Source: Bacillota bacterium
GTDB taxonomy: Bacteria; Bacillota; Clostridia; Acetivibrionales; DTU013
Length of the DNA stretch: 64,000 bases
Reading direction: 5' to 3'
NCBI GenBank assembly: GCA_023433505.1
Contig: JAEZCO010000081.1
Location: forward strand, 1-64,000
Below, piece by piece: positions 38,104 through 46,714 of this stretch. The notes below the pieces were generated by a model. It was not told the DNA's origin. It ran no database searches and saw only the letters and a list, made by a program, of their open reading frames with translations. Numbering within the stretch: the stretch's first letter is position 1; each line of letters begins with the position of its first letter. A program made the translations under genes and the position numbers.

Positions 38104-38916
38104 TTGATCAACCGGGAATTCGAAAACTTCAATGAGATGGTTAACAACCTAAATCTTAAGGTATTGGAGCACGGATATCTTGAAGCGGGCAATGATTGGA
38201 ATTTTTTCAGCTTGCGGTCCCCTTTCAACAGGCTATATTTTGTCCTGGGCGGGCAGGCTTATGTCAAAAACGAGCAAAATAATGTGGAGTTGAAAGGCGG
38301 TCATGCGTATCTCATTCCTCTGAACAACACATACGATTATACCTGTGACAGCTATCTCAACAAATTTTATATTCATTTCAGGCTCGAGCTTCTGCCGGGA
38401 CAGGACCTCTTTGAAGGCTGCGGCAGCTGTTCCTGCATACCGGTGGATGCCGGCGCTATGGACGAGCTGGTGGAAAGTGCCAAAAGCAGCCAGATCAGCG
38501 GATTGATCAAATGCAAAAGCTTACTTTTACAGTACCTGTCGGAGTTCGTCCAGCCGCATTCCGACAATCTCCGGGAGCAGATGAAGATATCGGCCAAATA
38601 TGCGCCGATTTATGAGTACATCCTGGAGCATTGCTTTGCGGATTTACGAGTCACGGATATTGCAAGGAATTACAATATGAGTATATCTGCCCTTTCCAAA
38701 AGCTTTAAAAATGATACCGGCCTCACCTTGAAAAGGCTGATTGACAATAAGATCATACAAAAGGCCCAGGAAAAGCTGCTGCTAACTGCGCTGCCTGTTA
38801 AGGACATTGCATTTCAACTAAGATTTGTGGATGAATTTCATTTCTCGGCCTTCTTTAAAAAGCATGTGGGAATTCCCCCAAATGCCTACAGGCAGCGGAA
38901 CAATACCTATAAATGA
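38104..38916 (+). CDS. AraC-family transcriptional regulator
   Basis: 270 residues from TTG 38104. The frame is open from 38023, but AAGGAGG at 38086-38092 supports the later start. It has an N-terminal cupin-type sensor (LYFVLGGQAYVKNE, GGHAYLIPLN) and a C-terminal double helix-turn-helix (RVTDIARNYNMSISALSKSF, then LLTALPVKDIAFQL). It is divergent from the URO-D-family gene across about 130 bp, so that gene is its most likely target. Confidence 0.82.
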   Translation: MINREFENFNEMVNNLNLKVLEHGYLEAGNDWNFFSLRSPFNRLYFVLGGQAYVKNEQNNVELKGGHAYLIPLNNTYDYTCDSYLNKFYIHFRLELLPGQDLFEGCGSCSCIPVDAGAMDELVESAKSSQISGLIKCKSLLLQYLSEFVQPHSDNLREQMKISAKYAPIYEYILEHCFADLRVTDIARNYNMSISALSKSFKNDTGLTLKRLIDNKIIQKAQEKLLLTALPVKDIAFQLRFVDEFHFSAFFKKHVGIPPNAYRQRNNTYK

Positions 38917-38933
38917 GTATCGAGCCAAAAGGT

Positions 38934-38952
38934 TAAATCGGACTGCGATTTA
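38934..38952. terminator. Weak hairpin between convergent genes
   Basis: TAAATCG and CGATTTA form a 7-bp stem with a five-base loop between the AraC and Phd-Uma2 genes. No T-run follows on the plus strand, so it is only a possible terminator. Confidence 0.3.
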
Positions 38953-38969
38953 GACAAGGGCCCGGTTTC

Positions 38970-39695
38970 TTATGGAAATATGTCTTCCAGCACCACCTTT
39001 AACCCGTCGAAATGCACTGACTCCACATATTCTTGAGCACCTTTCTGAAAGAATCTGTTTTCAACGATTTCATTTTTATCGAGGATATAGGTGAAAACCA
39101 GCTTGTTTTTGGGGTCAACCAGCCAATATTCCTTTACGCCGCATTGCTTGTAAAGGTCAAGCTTCTTCAGCATGTCCTTGCTTCTTGTGGAGGACGAAAG
39201 GACTTCAACCACAAGAGTTGGAATACCTTTGTACTTTCCTTTCTTATCCATGTTTTCCCTGTCGCAGACAATAATAATATCCGGCTGAACAACGCAGGTA
39301 TTGTTCTTTTCTTTGAAAAAGGTTACATCGAAGGGTGAAGTGAGCGGAACGCATTTCTTATTCTTAAACCAAATGTAAAAGGCGCCGTGTATTTCGTGAA
39401 CAGCATATTGGTGATCGTAGGAGGGAGCGGAAAGATTGTAAATAACCCCGTCAATCAACTCAAACCGCTGCTCTGAAGCCTCTACCAGTTCAAGGAATTC
39501 CTCGTAGGTTACCCAACCTTCACCGGTTTGATATTCTGCGGCCCCGTCTGCAACAACACCGGATTTCGGATCGTTACACGGCAATATTCTGGCAACATCC
39601 TTTCCTTTTCTGGTTACAATGATTTCCTCGTTTACCTCCGCATATTTCAGGTATTTGCCGAAATTATTCTGCACCTTGGTTGACGGAACCTTCAT
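38970..39695 (-). CDS. Phd/YefM-type antitoxin domain fused to a Uma2-family endonuclease-like domain
   Basis: 241 residues. The first ~45 (VQNNFGKYLKYAEVNEEIIVTRKGKDVARILP) match the DNA-binding fold of Phd/YefM antitoxins. The rest matches the Uma2 (DUF820) group of PD-(D/E)XK nuclease-like proteins, with FELIDGVIYNLSAPSYDHQ, QPDIIIVCD, VVEVLSSST and GVKEYWLVDP in the normal order. Uma2 proteins are abundant and mostly uncharacterised. The Phd part could supply autoregulation or target an operator. No separate toxin gene is adjacent. GAGGTGG precedes ATG. Confidence 0.82.
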   Translation of the reverse strand: MKVPSTKVQNNFGKYLKYAEVNEEIIVTRKGKDVARILPCNDPKSGVVADGAAEYQTGEGWVTYEEFLELVEASEQRFELIDGVIYNLSAPSYDHQYAVHEIHGAFYIWFKNKKCVPLTSPFDVTFFKEKNNTCVVQPDIIIVCDRENMDKKGKYKGIPTLVVEVLSSSTRSKDMLKKLDLYKQCGVKEYWLVDPKNKLVFTYILDKNEIVENRFFQKGAQEYVESVHFDGLKVVLEDIFP

Positions 39696-39849
39696 ATCAT
39701 TCCACCTCTTTTTAGCTATTTAAATTAATTATATGCTCGTTTTAGGTAATATGTCAATACTGTTGTTTCAGTTAGCTAAAATGGGTTGACTAGGCTCAAA
39801 AGGATAACATATATCCTGCTGACATATGCGTGTATCTTAATATAAAATT

Positions 39850-39947
39850 AACTGTATGAGGTTAACTTTTCATTATATGACTATGAAGCCAACCATAGAT
39901 GGTTAACTTTTGCTTTGAGGAAATGATATATTTAACCATATGTGGTT
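39850..39947. promoter_or_regulatory. Three evenly spaced operator-like palindromes before the XRE gene
   Basis: AACTGTATGAGGTT (39850-39863), AACCATAGATGGTT (39891-39904) and AACCATATGTGGTT (39934-39947) share the pattern AAC-N8-GTT. Their centres are 41 and 43 bp apart, about four helical turns. The middle site has perfect AACCAT/ATGGTT arms. Together they suit cooperative binding by the small XRE protein encoded just downstream. Confidence 0.65.
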
Positions 39948-39964
39948 GAATTGAGGTGACTCCC

Positions 39965-40207
39965 ATGACGTATAACGAAGCTGTTTCATTAAGAATCATG
40001 CGATTGTGCAATGAGAAGCATATAACGATTAACAAATTAGCTACTCTTTCTGGAATTACGCAATCCACTTTGGATAATATTATCAAAGGAAACAGCAAAA
40101 ATCCGAGTATCAAGACTTTGCTCAGGATTGCCAATGGATTGGATATGGCAATATCTGAGTTTCTTAACTTTGCAGAGATCAATGATGCAGTATTTGACGA
40201 TGATTAA
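39965..40207 (+). CDS. Small XRE-family DNA-binding protein
   Basis: 80 residues from ATG 39965, preferred over GTG 39956 because GAGGTG then has normal spacing. Nearly the whole protein is one Cro/CI-type helix-turn-helix (NKLATLSGITQSTLDNIIKGNSK). An acidic tail ends in DDD. With no other domain it probably binds DNA as a dimer, perhaps repressing its own gene through the three palindromes upstream. The MazG-like gene starts 55 bp downstream and may be in the same unit. Confidence 0.85.
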   Translation: MTYNEAVSLRIMRLCNEKHITINKLATLSGITQSTLDNIIKGNSKNPSIKTLLRIANGLDMAISEFLNFAEINDAVFDDD

Positions 40208-40262
40208 ATAGAGGTACAGAGTTTGTAAGTATAATTAGAATAAATATAGAAGGAGCACACGA

Positions 40263-40577
40263 ATGAAAGAACTGATAAATCAAGTACGCAAGTTCCGTGA
40301 TGACAGGGACTGGAAGCAGTACCATACGCCCGAGAACCTGTCGAAGTCCATCTCAATAGAGGCTGGAGAACTGCTGGAATGCTTCCAGTGGGAAAAGGAG
40401 TATAAGCTTGACAATGTAAAGGATGAGTTGGCGGATGTATTTTTATATTGTCTGCTGATGGCTGATTCCCTGGGAGTTGATCTGGTGGAAATAGCGAATA
40501 TGAAACTTAAGAAAAACAATGAAAAGTACCCTGTCGAGAAATCCAGGGGGAAAAGCAGCAAATATACCGAGTTGTAA
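40263..40577 (+). CDS. MazG-like nucleotide pyrophosphohydrolase
   Basis: A 104-residue all-alpha NTP-PPase of the MazG/RS21-C6 type, which hydrolyses (d)NTPs to monophosphates and so clears damaged or excess nucleotides. Metal-binding acidic motifs are seen as EAGELLE (about 37-43) and DELADVFLY (about 56-64), the EXXE plus EXXD pattern of the family. GAAGGAG precedes ATG. The partner XRE gene just upstream suggests regulated expression, perhaps in stress. Confidence 0.85.
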   Translation: MKELINQVRKFRDDRDWKQYHTPENLSKSISIEAGELLECFQWEKEYKLDNVKDELADVFLYCLLMADSLGVDLVEIANMKLKKNNEKYPVEKSRGKSSKYTEL

Positions 40578-40729
40578 AGGATTCGCGCAGAATTTAATGT
40601 TGTTATAAGGGCTATGTATAAAAAAGGATATTGAAAGGGATATTAAGGAATTCTGCATGAGGCAGTTGGTGGAACTAAAAGAATAGTCGGTACAATAGCA
40701 CTTTGATTATTTTACGGGAGATTATTAAA

Positions 40730-42007
40730 ATGGAACAAAAAGTAACAGCTTCGAACGGAATTAATGTATATTATTATCCGCAGCCTAATACTCACAGCAT
40801 ATGTATATCCGTATATATAAAGACCGGCGCGCTGTATGAAAGCAAAAACTTCGGTATCACGCATTTCCTTGAGCATTTGCATTTTAGAAAGCTTGGCGGA
40901 AGGACACAAAAGGAATTATACTACCAGCTCGAATGCATAGGGGCGGATTTTGGAGCATCTACCTATAAGGAGTTTATGCGTTTCTATCTGACGTCAAGCC
41001 CCAAATATTTCAGCAATCTAGCCGTTATTGCAGCGGACCTGTTAGGTAAACTTGAAGCGGATGTCATGGACTTCAATGCGGAAAAGAGGCTCGTATCAAG
41101 TGAAATAAGGGAAGCGAACCAGAAGGATGATGCTGATTATGTTTGCAATAAGTATACTTGGGCAAATACCAAGCTGCAGCAATCCGTGTTAGGCGACATA
41201 GCGTCAATCAAAGCTTTAACCTTACAAGAGCTTCAGCTTGAAAAGGAAAGAGCCTTCACCAGGCAGAATGTATTTTTCTATATTACCGGTAATTTCAGTG
41301 ATTCGGATATTCTGCAGCTTGTGAGAGAAATCGAACGCTATGATCTGAATAGCAGACCGGATACACAAAAAGATAATAGGGCTCAAATACCTGAAGGTTT
41401 CATGAATCGGAATGCCTTTGTCAAATTATCGCATAGAAAATCCTTTATGCACGACGTTATCATATCTTTCGACGTTGATTTTAGTGCTGTTTCCAGACGA
41501 GAACTATTGTATCTGGACAGTATTCTGGCAGATGGGTTATGTTCTCTCTTAAGAGCAGAAATTATTGAAAAGAGGGGCCTTATCTATGGCTTTTCATCAG
41601 TAATTGAACAATACAACAATATTGGCGTTTACTGCTACAGATTGCAAGTGCATAAAAGCAAGCTTTATGAAACAATCAAGAGCTTCGTATCGGTGATCAA
41701 AGGAGTTAAAAAAGGTATATCGGAATTGGATATGGCCGCTTCCAGGGTCTTCAGGACGGAAAATGAATTGGAATTATTGGATGATCCGGAGAATTTAAAC
41801 TGGAAATTTGCCTACGAGAATCATATTTTGGACAATAACTATTCGGATATACATGAGATAGCCAATGCGAACAGGCTTATAGAAAAAGAGCAGCTCGTGG
41901 AAATCGCAAATAAAATATTTCTACCCAACAACGTTTTGTTCGTAAGCCTAGGGCATAAGAAGGGGTTGCTTGAGAAAAAGCTGCATGATATTATGATTGC
42001 GCTTTAA
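40730..42007 (+). CDS. M16-family zinc metallopeptidase
   Basis: 425 residues from ATG 40730 (GGGAG nine bases upstream). It is a single-unit peptidase of the pitrilysin/processing-peptidase family. The inverted zinc motif HFLEH is at 45-49, with the third ligand E125 in VSSEIRE at the usual distance of about 76. The inactive-like C-terminal half contains RGLIYGFSSVIEQYNNIGVY. It lacks a signal peptide. Its substrate is unknown. M16 peptidases of this size process peptides or bacteriocin precursors in some Bacillota, but no precursor gene was seen. It overlaps the convergent AraC gene by 17 bp. Confidence 0.85.
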   Translation: MEQKVTASNGINVYYYPQPNTHSICISVYIKTGALYESKNFGITHFLEHLHFRKLGGRTQKELYYQLECIGADFGASTYKEFMRFYLTSSPKYFSNLAVIAADLLGKLEADVMDFNAEKRLVSSEIREANQKDDADYVCNKYTWANTKLQQSVLGDIASIKALTLQELQLEKERAFTRQNVFFYITGNFSDSDILQLVREIERYDLNSRPDTQKDNRAQIPEGFMNRNAFVKLSHRKSFMHDVIISFDVDFSAVSRRELLYLDSILADGLCSLLRAEIIEKRGLIYGFSSVIEQYNNIGVYCYRLQVHKSKLYETIKSFVSVIKGVKKGISELDMAASRVFRTENELELLDDPENLNWKFAYENHILDNNYSDIHEIANANRLIEKEQLVEIANKIFLPNNVLFVSLGHKKGLLEKKLHDIMIAL

Positions 42008-42875
42008 TGGGCTGATAAATGTCCAATTCGCAGTAATTATCGCTTGTAAGGCTGGTATCGACATATTCAAACCGGAATCTGTCGGCGGAGATGAAGCCGG
42101 AATTGGTAATCCATTTCCGGTACAGGTGCACCAGCAAGCGTCCCACCTGTCTTCCCTTGATTTCCTCCGGGCGGAAAAATCCGACAAATCGGAATACGAC
42201 ATACTTATGGGCGGGTATTGATATCCCTGTCATCCCTTCGGGTATGTTTGCCAGATCAGGCACCTGTATTGCAGGTGTATAGTAAATATACCCATCATCG
42301 TAACCTTTCCAATCCGTATGTCCGATATAGACCTGAGGAGTTGAAGGGGGTGCGATCCTGTTTTTATCGTTGTAAAAGAACTCACGGGCGTATATATTGG
42401 CGATGTTATCCCCTGACTTGCTCAATATCTTATGCTTCACGCCGATAATATTGAATTTTTGCTTGAAGACATAAAACGGCTTATAGATGACGGAATTGTT
42501 CAGGGATAAAATATCATTCACGTTGATCTTTTCCTTGATTTCGATGGAAATCTGGTCATGCCTGATTTTTGACGGCGTAAAGCCGAATTTTTTCCGGAAT
42601 GCCCGGATATAGGACTGTTCGTGATCAAAGCCATATTCCAGTGCAATATCCAAAACCCTCATATTGGTGTTGATAAGCTCGTTAATGCTTGAGGTAAGTT
42701 TACGCGACTGAATATAGTCCATTAATGATTCATCCGTCAAGGATTTGAAGATTCGATGCAGATAATATTTCGAGACTCCCGTATGAGCTGCAAGATCATC
42801 CAGACTTATTCTGTCGTGCAGTTTATCTTCGATATAATTCAGGCTCAGCTCCAGAGTGGATTTTGTATTTATCAT
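41991..42875 (-). CDS. AraC regulator with N-terminal HTH and GyrI-like effector domain
   Basis: 294 residues in the reversed Rob/SoxS-like arrangement. The double helix-turn-helix is at residues about 8-105 (ISLDDLAAHTGVSKYYLHRIFK and VLDIALEYGFDHEQSYIRAF). A GyrI-like small-molecule-binding domain follows from about 130 (FNIIGVKHKI, then GMTGISIPAHKYVVFRFVG). Such proteins respond to drugs or metabolites, not usually sugars. AAAGGTG precedes ATG. The 3' end overlaps the M16 peptidase gene, and the start is divergent from fabF. Confidence 0.87.
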   Translation of the reverse strand: MINTKSTLELSLNYIEDKLHDRISLDDLAAHTGVSKYYLHRIFKSLTDESLMDYIQSRKLTSSINELINTNMRVLDIALEYGFDHEQSYIRAFRKKFGFTPSKIRHDQISIEIKEKINVNDILSLNNSVIYKPFYVFKQKFNIIGVKHKILSKSGDNIANIYAREFFYNDKNRIAPPSTPQVYIGHTDWKGYDDGYIYYTPAIQVPDLANIPEGMTGISIPAHKYVVFRFVGFFRPEEIKGRQVGRLLVHLYRKWITNSGFISADRFRFEYVDTSLTSDNYCELDIYQPIKAQS

Positions 42876-42994
42876 ATTTCAAACACCTTTTATTTAAAAA
42901 GCAATATCTGTTCATTTACTACTAATTATAAGTGTTATTCTTATGTATGTAAATAAAATCCAGATATCCTATTGCTTAAGGAGGTTTAGCTAAC

Positions 42995-44239
42995 ATGAAA
43001 AGAAGAGTAGTAATTACAGGTATGGGTTCAGTGACATCCCTGGGTATGGGTACAGAGACGTTTTGGAATTCCATCAAAAATGGAAAATGCGGAATCGGCA
43101 AAATTGAGAGAATTGACGTATCGGACCTGCCTACGAAAGTCGGAGCCGAAATTAAGAATTTCCAGCCCTTGGATTATATTGAGAAAAAAGAAGTAAAAAG
43201 GATGGACCGGTATGCTCAGTATGCTATGGCCGCGGCGCAGATGGCTGTTGAGAATTCGGGATTGAATATGGACGGGATCAAAAAAGAAAGGCTTGGCGTC
43301 ATTGTGGGTTCGGGCGTAGGAGGCATCGAAACACTGGAGGCCCAGCACAATGTGCTTGTAGAAAAAGGGCCGAACAGGGTCAGCGCACTCTTTGTGCCGA
43401 TGATGATAGCAAATATGGCCGCAGGTTTCATCGCCATAAAATTCGGAGCCAAAGGCTTTAATGAATGTATTGTGACTGCCTGTGCTTCGTCATCGAATTC
43501 TGTCGGAGACGCATTCAAGGTTATTCAAAGGAATGATGCGGATATCATGATTGCAGGGGGGGCGGAAGCTCCGATAACAAGGCTGTCTTTCGCCGGATTT
43601 TGCGCTAACAAGACCATGTCCACCAGTGAGGATCCACAGGATGCATGCAAGCCTTTTGATCTTGACAGGAACGGATTTGTTATGGGAGAGGGTGCAGGGA
43701 TTCTTATTCTGGAAGAGCTTGAACATGCTTTGAACAGAGGAGCGGATATTATTGCTGAAATTGTGGGTTATGGGTGCACCAATGATGCGTTCCATATAAC
43801 TGCGCCAGCCGAAGAGGGAGAGGGCGGTGCAAGATGTATGAAGCTTGCAATTGAAGATGCGGGAATCAAACCCTCGGAAATTCAATATATCAATGCCCAT
43901 GGCACCTCTACGGAATTAAATGATAAAAATGAAACAGCGGCGATAAAGACGGTATTTGCCGACCATGCCTATAAATTGGATATAAGCTCTACCAAGTCAA
44001 TGACAGGGCATTTGCTGGGAGCCTCAGGGGCCATTGAGGCGGTTATCACAGCAATGGCAGTAAAAGAAGGTTTTATTCCGCCCACCATCAATTACAAAAC
44101 TCCGGACCAGGAATGTGACCTGCACTATGTGCCCAATGAAGGGAAAGCCTCTGACATCGCTTATGCGCTGACAAATTCCTTCGGCTTTGGAGGTCATAAT
44201 GCGACACTGGTTTTAAAAGCATTTCATTCTCTCCTATAA
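42995..44239 (+). CDS. fabF: 3-oxoacyl-ACP synthase II
   Basis: A 414-residue condensing enzyme extending acyl-ACP with malonyl-ACP in fatty acid synthesis. The catalytic triad is complete: C163 (TACASS), H302 (NAHGTST) and H339 (MTGHLLGA). The glycine-rich GFGGHN tail is present. AAGGAGG precedes ATG. It stands alone, without acpP, fabD or fabG, so it may be a second copy outside the main fab operon. Its 3' end overlaps the convergent AraC gene by 16 bp. Confidence 0.95.
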   Translation: MKRRVVITGMGSVTSLGMGTETFWNSIKNGKCGIGKIERIDVSDLPTKVGAEIKNFQPLDYIEKKEVKRMDRYAQYAMAAAQMAVENSGLNMDGIKKERLGVIVGSGVGGIETLEAQHNVLVEKGPNRVSALFVPMMIANMAAGFIAIKFGAKGFNECIVTACASSSNSVGDAFKVIQRNDADIMIAGGAEAPITRLSFAGFCANKTMSTSEDPQDACKPFDLDRNGFVMGEGAGILILEELEHALNRGADIIAEIVGYGCTNDAFHITAPAEEGEGGARCMKLAIEDAGIKPSEIQYINAHGTSTELNDKNETAAIKTVFADHAYKLDISSTKSMTGHLLGASGAIEAVITAMAVKEGFIPPTINYKTPDQECDLHYVPNEGKASDIAYALTNSFGFGGHNATLVLKAFHSLL

Positions 44240-45081
44240 ATTTTTCTGAACTGTTCGGGCGTAAACCCGGAGCTTTTTTTGAAAATTTTACTGAAATAAC
44301 TGTGCGTGTTGAAGCCAAGATTCAATGCGATCTGTTCGATCGTCAAATCCGGCTTTAGTAAAAGTTTTTTGCCGAAATCCAGCCGATACCTGTTTGTATA
44401 CTCTCCGGGGGTGTAGCCCGTATGTTTTTTAAAGAGCCTTAGCAGGTAGTACGGACTTAGATAGGTAATGGATGCTAACTCATCAAGGCTTATTTTGCGG
44501 AAATAATTCTGTTCTATGAAATCAATTACCGTCTTTACAGGGTCAGGATACTCGGAATTCTGATCCTGTCTGGTTTTGATCCCGTTCATGCTCTCAATAT
44601 AGAGCTCCGTCAGCAGCTTTGAGATCAGGCAGGAGGTTTTCATTTCAAAATAGGGATCCTTATCAGCGTAAAGGTTGAAAACTTCCTCAATCAATCCGGG
44701 GATTTCCGATTTATCGGCAAGGTTGAACAGGAACCGGGTCTTTCCGGTGATGATCTGGTAATACCAATCGAGCGCTTTGCCCCCGGTATAAATCCATTGT
44801 ATTTCAAAGGGCTCCTTTTTGTGCGGATAGAATTTATGCGGCTCGCTCAGATTGATAAAGAAAAGCTGTCCAGGTACAATCAGTGTCTTCTCATGCTGCC
44901 TGTAATGCAGGTATCCCTTTCCGGAGACCACATAAACGATATAATAGTTATTTTTGTAGTAGCTGTCCTCAAAAAAGCTTTTGTCACACCAGTAGTGTCC
45001 GATTGATTCGATGTAGAAAAAGGCTTCTCTGGCGGTTTTACTTGGTGAATGGAAGTGATGCAGGTATATCCTTTGTTTCAT
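44224..45081 (-). CDS. AraC-family transcriptional regulator
   Basis: 285 residues from ATG 45081. An in-frame ATG at 45096 lies upstream, but GGAG sits nine bases before the later one. It has an N-terminal cupin-type sensor (YYIVYVVSGKGYLHYRQ, PGQLFFINLSEPH) and a C-terminal double helix-turn-helix (ISLDELASITYLSPYYLLRLF, then LTIEQIALNLGFNTHSYFSKIF). It is divergent from the aminotransferase gene at 45.4 kb and could control that operon. Confidence 0.87.
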   Translation of the reverse strand: MKQRIYLHHFHSPSKTAREAFFYIESIGHYWCDKSFFEDSYYKNNYYIVYVVSGKGYLHYRQHEKTLIVPGQLFFINLSEPHKFYPHKKEPFEIQWIYTGGKALDWYYQIITGKTRFLFNLADKSEIPGLIEEVFNLYADKDPYFEMKTSCLISKLLTELYIESMNGIKTRQDQNSEYPDPVKTVIDFIEQNYFRKISLDELASITYLSPYYLLRLFKKHTGYTPGEYTNRYRLDFGKKLLLKPDLTIEQIALNLGFNTHSYFSKIFKKSSGFTPEQFRKIYRRE

Positions 45082-45363
45082 TATGCACTTCTCCATATAA
45101 CAGCAATATTATTACATATAAAAAGTCAATTTATCATTAGTTCTTGGGCACATGGGCGTAATATAATGTAATTATAGTAATTCGTCAGTCCTGTGTAAAT
45201 AGTTTTATTTCAATACAATAATTTATCGTAAATGTTCGTTTACAGCAGCCTGGTATGACGATGCCATTGGCGGTGACAGAAATTTTAATTAATTCTCTGG
45301 CGGGTATTTCTTTGCCAAAGGACAAATCAGGAATAAAACGGGTCGCAGAAAGGAGAAATTTTT

Positions 45364-46674
45364 ATGGGAAGCAAACCTTCGGATTTCAGGTATAATACAG
45401 GAGCTGCGCGCGTTCCCTGGGCGGCAGTGGGGGAAGACTACAATGTGCCGGATATTATGGCGGTGATTAAGTTTCTTATGCAGGGTGAGGGATGGGAGTA
45501 TGAGGAAGCACTGAAGTCGGTCAAAGAGCAGGTCGAGAAGCTGTCGTCCATTTCCGTACCGCCGGGAAAGCTTTCGCTGGGTTCACAGGTCGAGGAGGCG
45601 GAAGGGGAGGTAAGCAGGTATCTGGGGATACCGGGCAGCCTCTTTGTCACAAATGCTACAGCCGGTTTTGAAATCGCTTTTAAATATGCAAATTTACAGG
45701 CAGGTGATGAGGTAATCGTACCTGCAATAACTTTTATAGCAACAATGGCCTACCCTCTGTCTGTCGGCGCCAAGGTAGTGTTTGCCGATATCGACCCCCG
45801 GACGCTGAATATGGACCCTGCCGATGTGGCCAATAAAATCACGCCCCGGACGAAAGTGATCGTTCCTGTGCATATCGGCGGCTATCCTGCCGATATGGAC
45901 CCCATTATGGAACTGGCTAAAAAACATGACATACTTGTCCTTGAAGATGCAGCCCATGCCTTCGGAGCAAGGTACAAGGGAAGAATGATAGGTACGATTG
46001 GTGATTTTTCTGCTTTTAGCTTTCATGAGGTGAAAAACATTACCTCCTTTGGAGAAGGCGGTATCCTGACCACAAATGTGGGGGCCTTCAGGGAGGAGAT
46101 GAAGCGGTCGAGATTCCTGGGACTGAATTTCTCCAGAAAAATCAAGGACTGGTTGTATGATATTACTGCAATCCCCGGCAAGTACGGGCCTTTTATGGCA
46201 GGGAACAGTTCAACCACCGAAATTCAGGCCCTGGGCCTCAGGCTGCAGGTTGAACGCAATGAGAAAATCCTTGCAATGCGGCGGGAGGCTGCGTCCTATA
46301 TGACCGGCCGTTTATCGGAAAATCCCGCGATCCTTCCACAGGACCTGGGCGGCAAGGATATTGTACCGACGTTTCATCTCTATCAGCTTCAGATTGATCC
46401 TGATAAAGCGGGCGGTGATATTCAGTCACTCAAAAAGAAGCTTGAAGAAAGAGGCGTGACCAATATTCCGCACTTCGGGCCGCTATACCGGTTCGACGTA
46501 CTTCGTTCCCTGGGATATGACCAGGATGCCGCGGCAGCTGCCTGTCCCGTATGTGAAGAGGTTTTTTACAGAAGGTTCACCCATCTCCCGATCTATGGTT
46601 TGACCAAGGAACAGCTGGAATACATGGCGGATACTATATTGGATTCAGTGAAGGAAATGCAGGACGGCAGATGA
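45364..46674 (+). CDS. DegT/DnrJ/EryC1-family PLP aminotransferase (1)
   Basis: A 436-residue sugar or cyclitol aminotransferase that would transfer an amino group to a keto-sugar. The PLP lysine is K224 in SFHEVKNITSFGEGG, and EDAAHAFGARY supplies the aspartate that contacts the PLP ring nitrogen. About 45 extra N-terminal residues (YNVPDIMAVIKFLMQGEGWEYEEALK) are absent from its two paralogues at 54-57 kb. AAAGGAG precedes ATG. It heads an operon with an oxidoreductase, an alanine racemase and a deacetylase-like gene. Confidence 0.9.
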   Translation: MGSKPSDFRYNTGAARVPWAAVGEDYNVPDIMAVIKFLMQGEGWEYEEALKSVKEQVEKLSSISVPPGKLSLGSQVEEAEGEVSRYLGIPGSLFVTNATAGFEIAFKYANLQAGDEVIVPAITFIATMAYPLSVGAKVVFADIDPRTLNMDPADVANKITPRTKVIVPVHIGGYPADMDPIMELAKKHDILVLEDAAHAFGARYKGRMIGTIGDFSAFSFHEVKNITSFGEGGILTTNVGAFREEMKRSRFLGLNFSRKIKDWLYDITAIPGKYGPFMAGNSSTTEIQALGLRLQVERNEKILAMRREAASYMTGRLSENPAILPQDLGGKDIVPTFHLYQLQIDPDKAGGDIQSLKKKLEERGVTNIPHFGPLYRFDVLRSLGYDQDAAAAACPVCEEVFYRRFTHLPIYGLTKEQLEYMADTILDSVKEMQDGR

Positions 46675-46714
46675 GCTTTTATGAATGTACTTGAAAATCA
46701 GGAGTGTAAAGAAG

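Noticed and set aside
40609..40686. Short open frame ending RQLVELKE between the MazG-like and M16 genes
   Set aside because: About 25 codons with no proper start. It could be a gene remnant, but the sequence is too short to support that.
45231..45250. TTTACAGCA before the first aminotransferase gene, resembling the shared cluster element
   Set aside because: The ATGCTrA part is missing and no -10 box lies 28 nt downstream, so it does not meet the pattern of the three accepted sites.
45256..45400. Possible small peptide frame (MTMPLAVTEILINSLAG) before the aminotransferase gene
   Set aside because: It has no ribosome site and runs into the start of the real gene in another frame.
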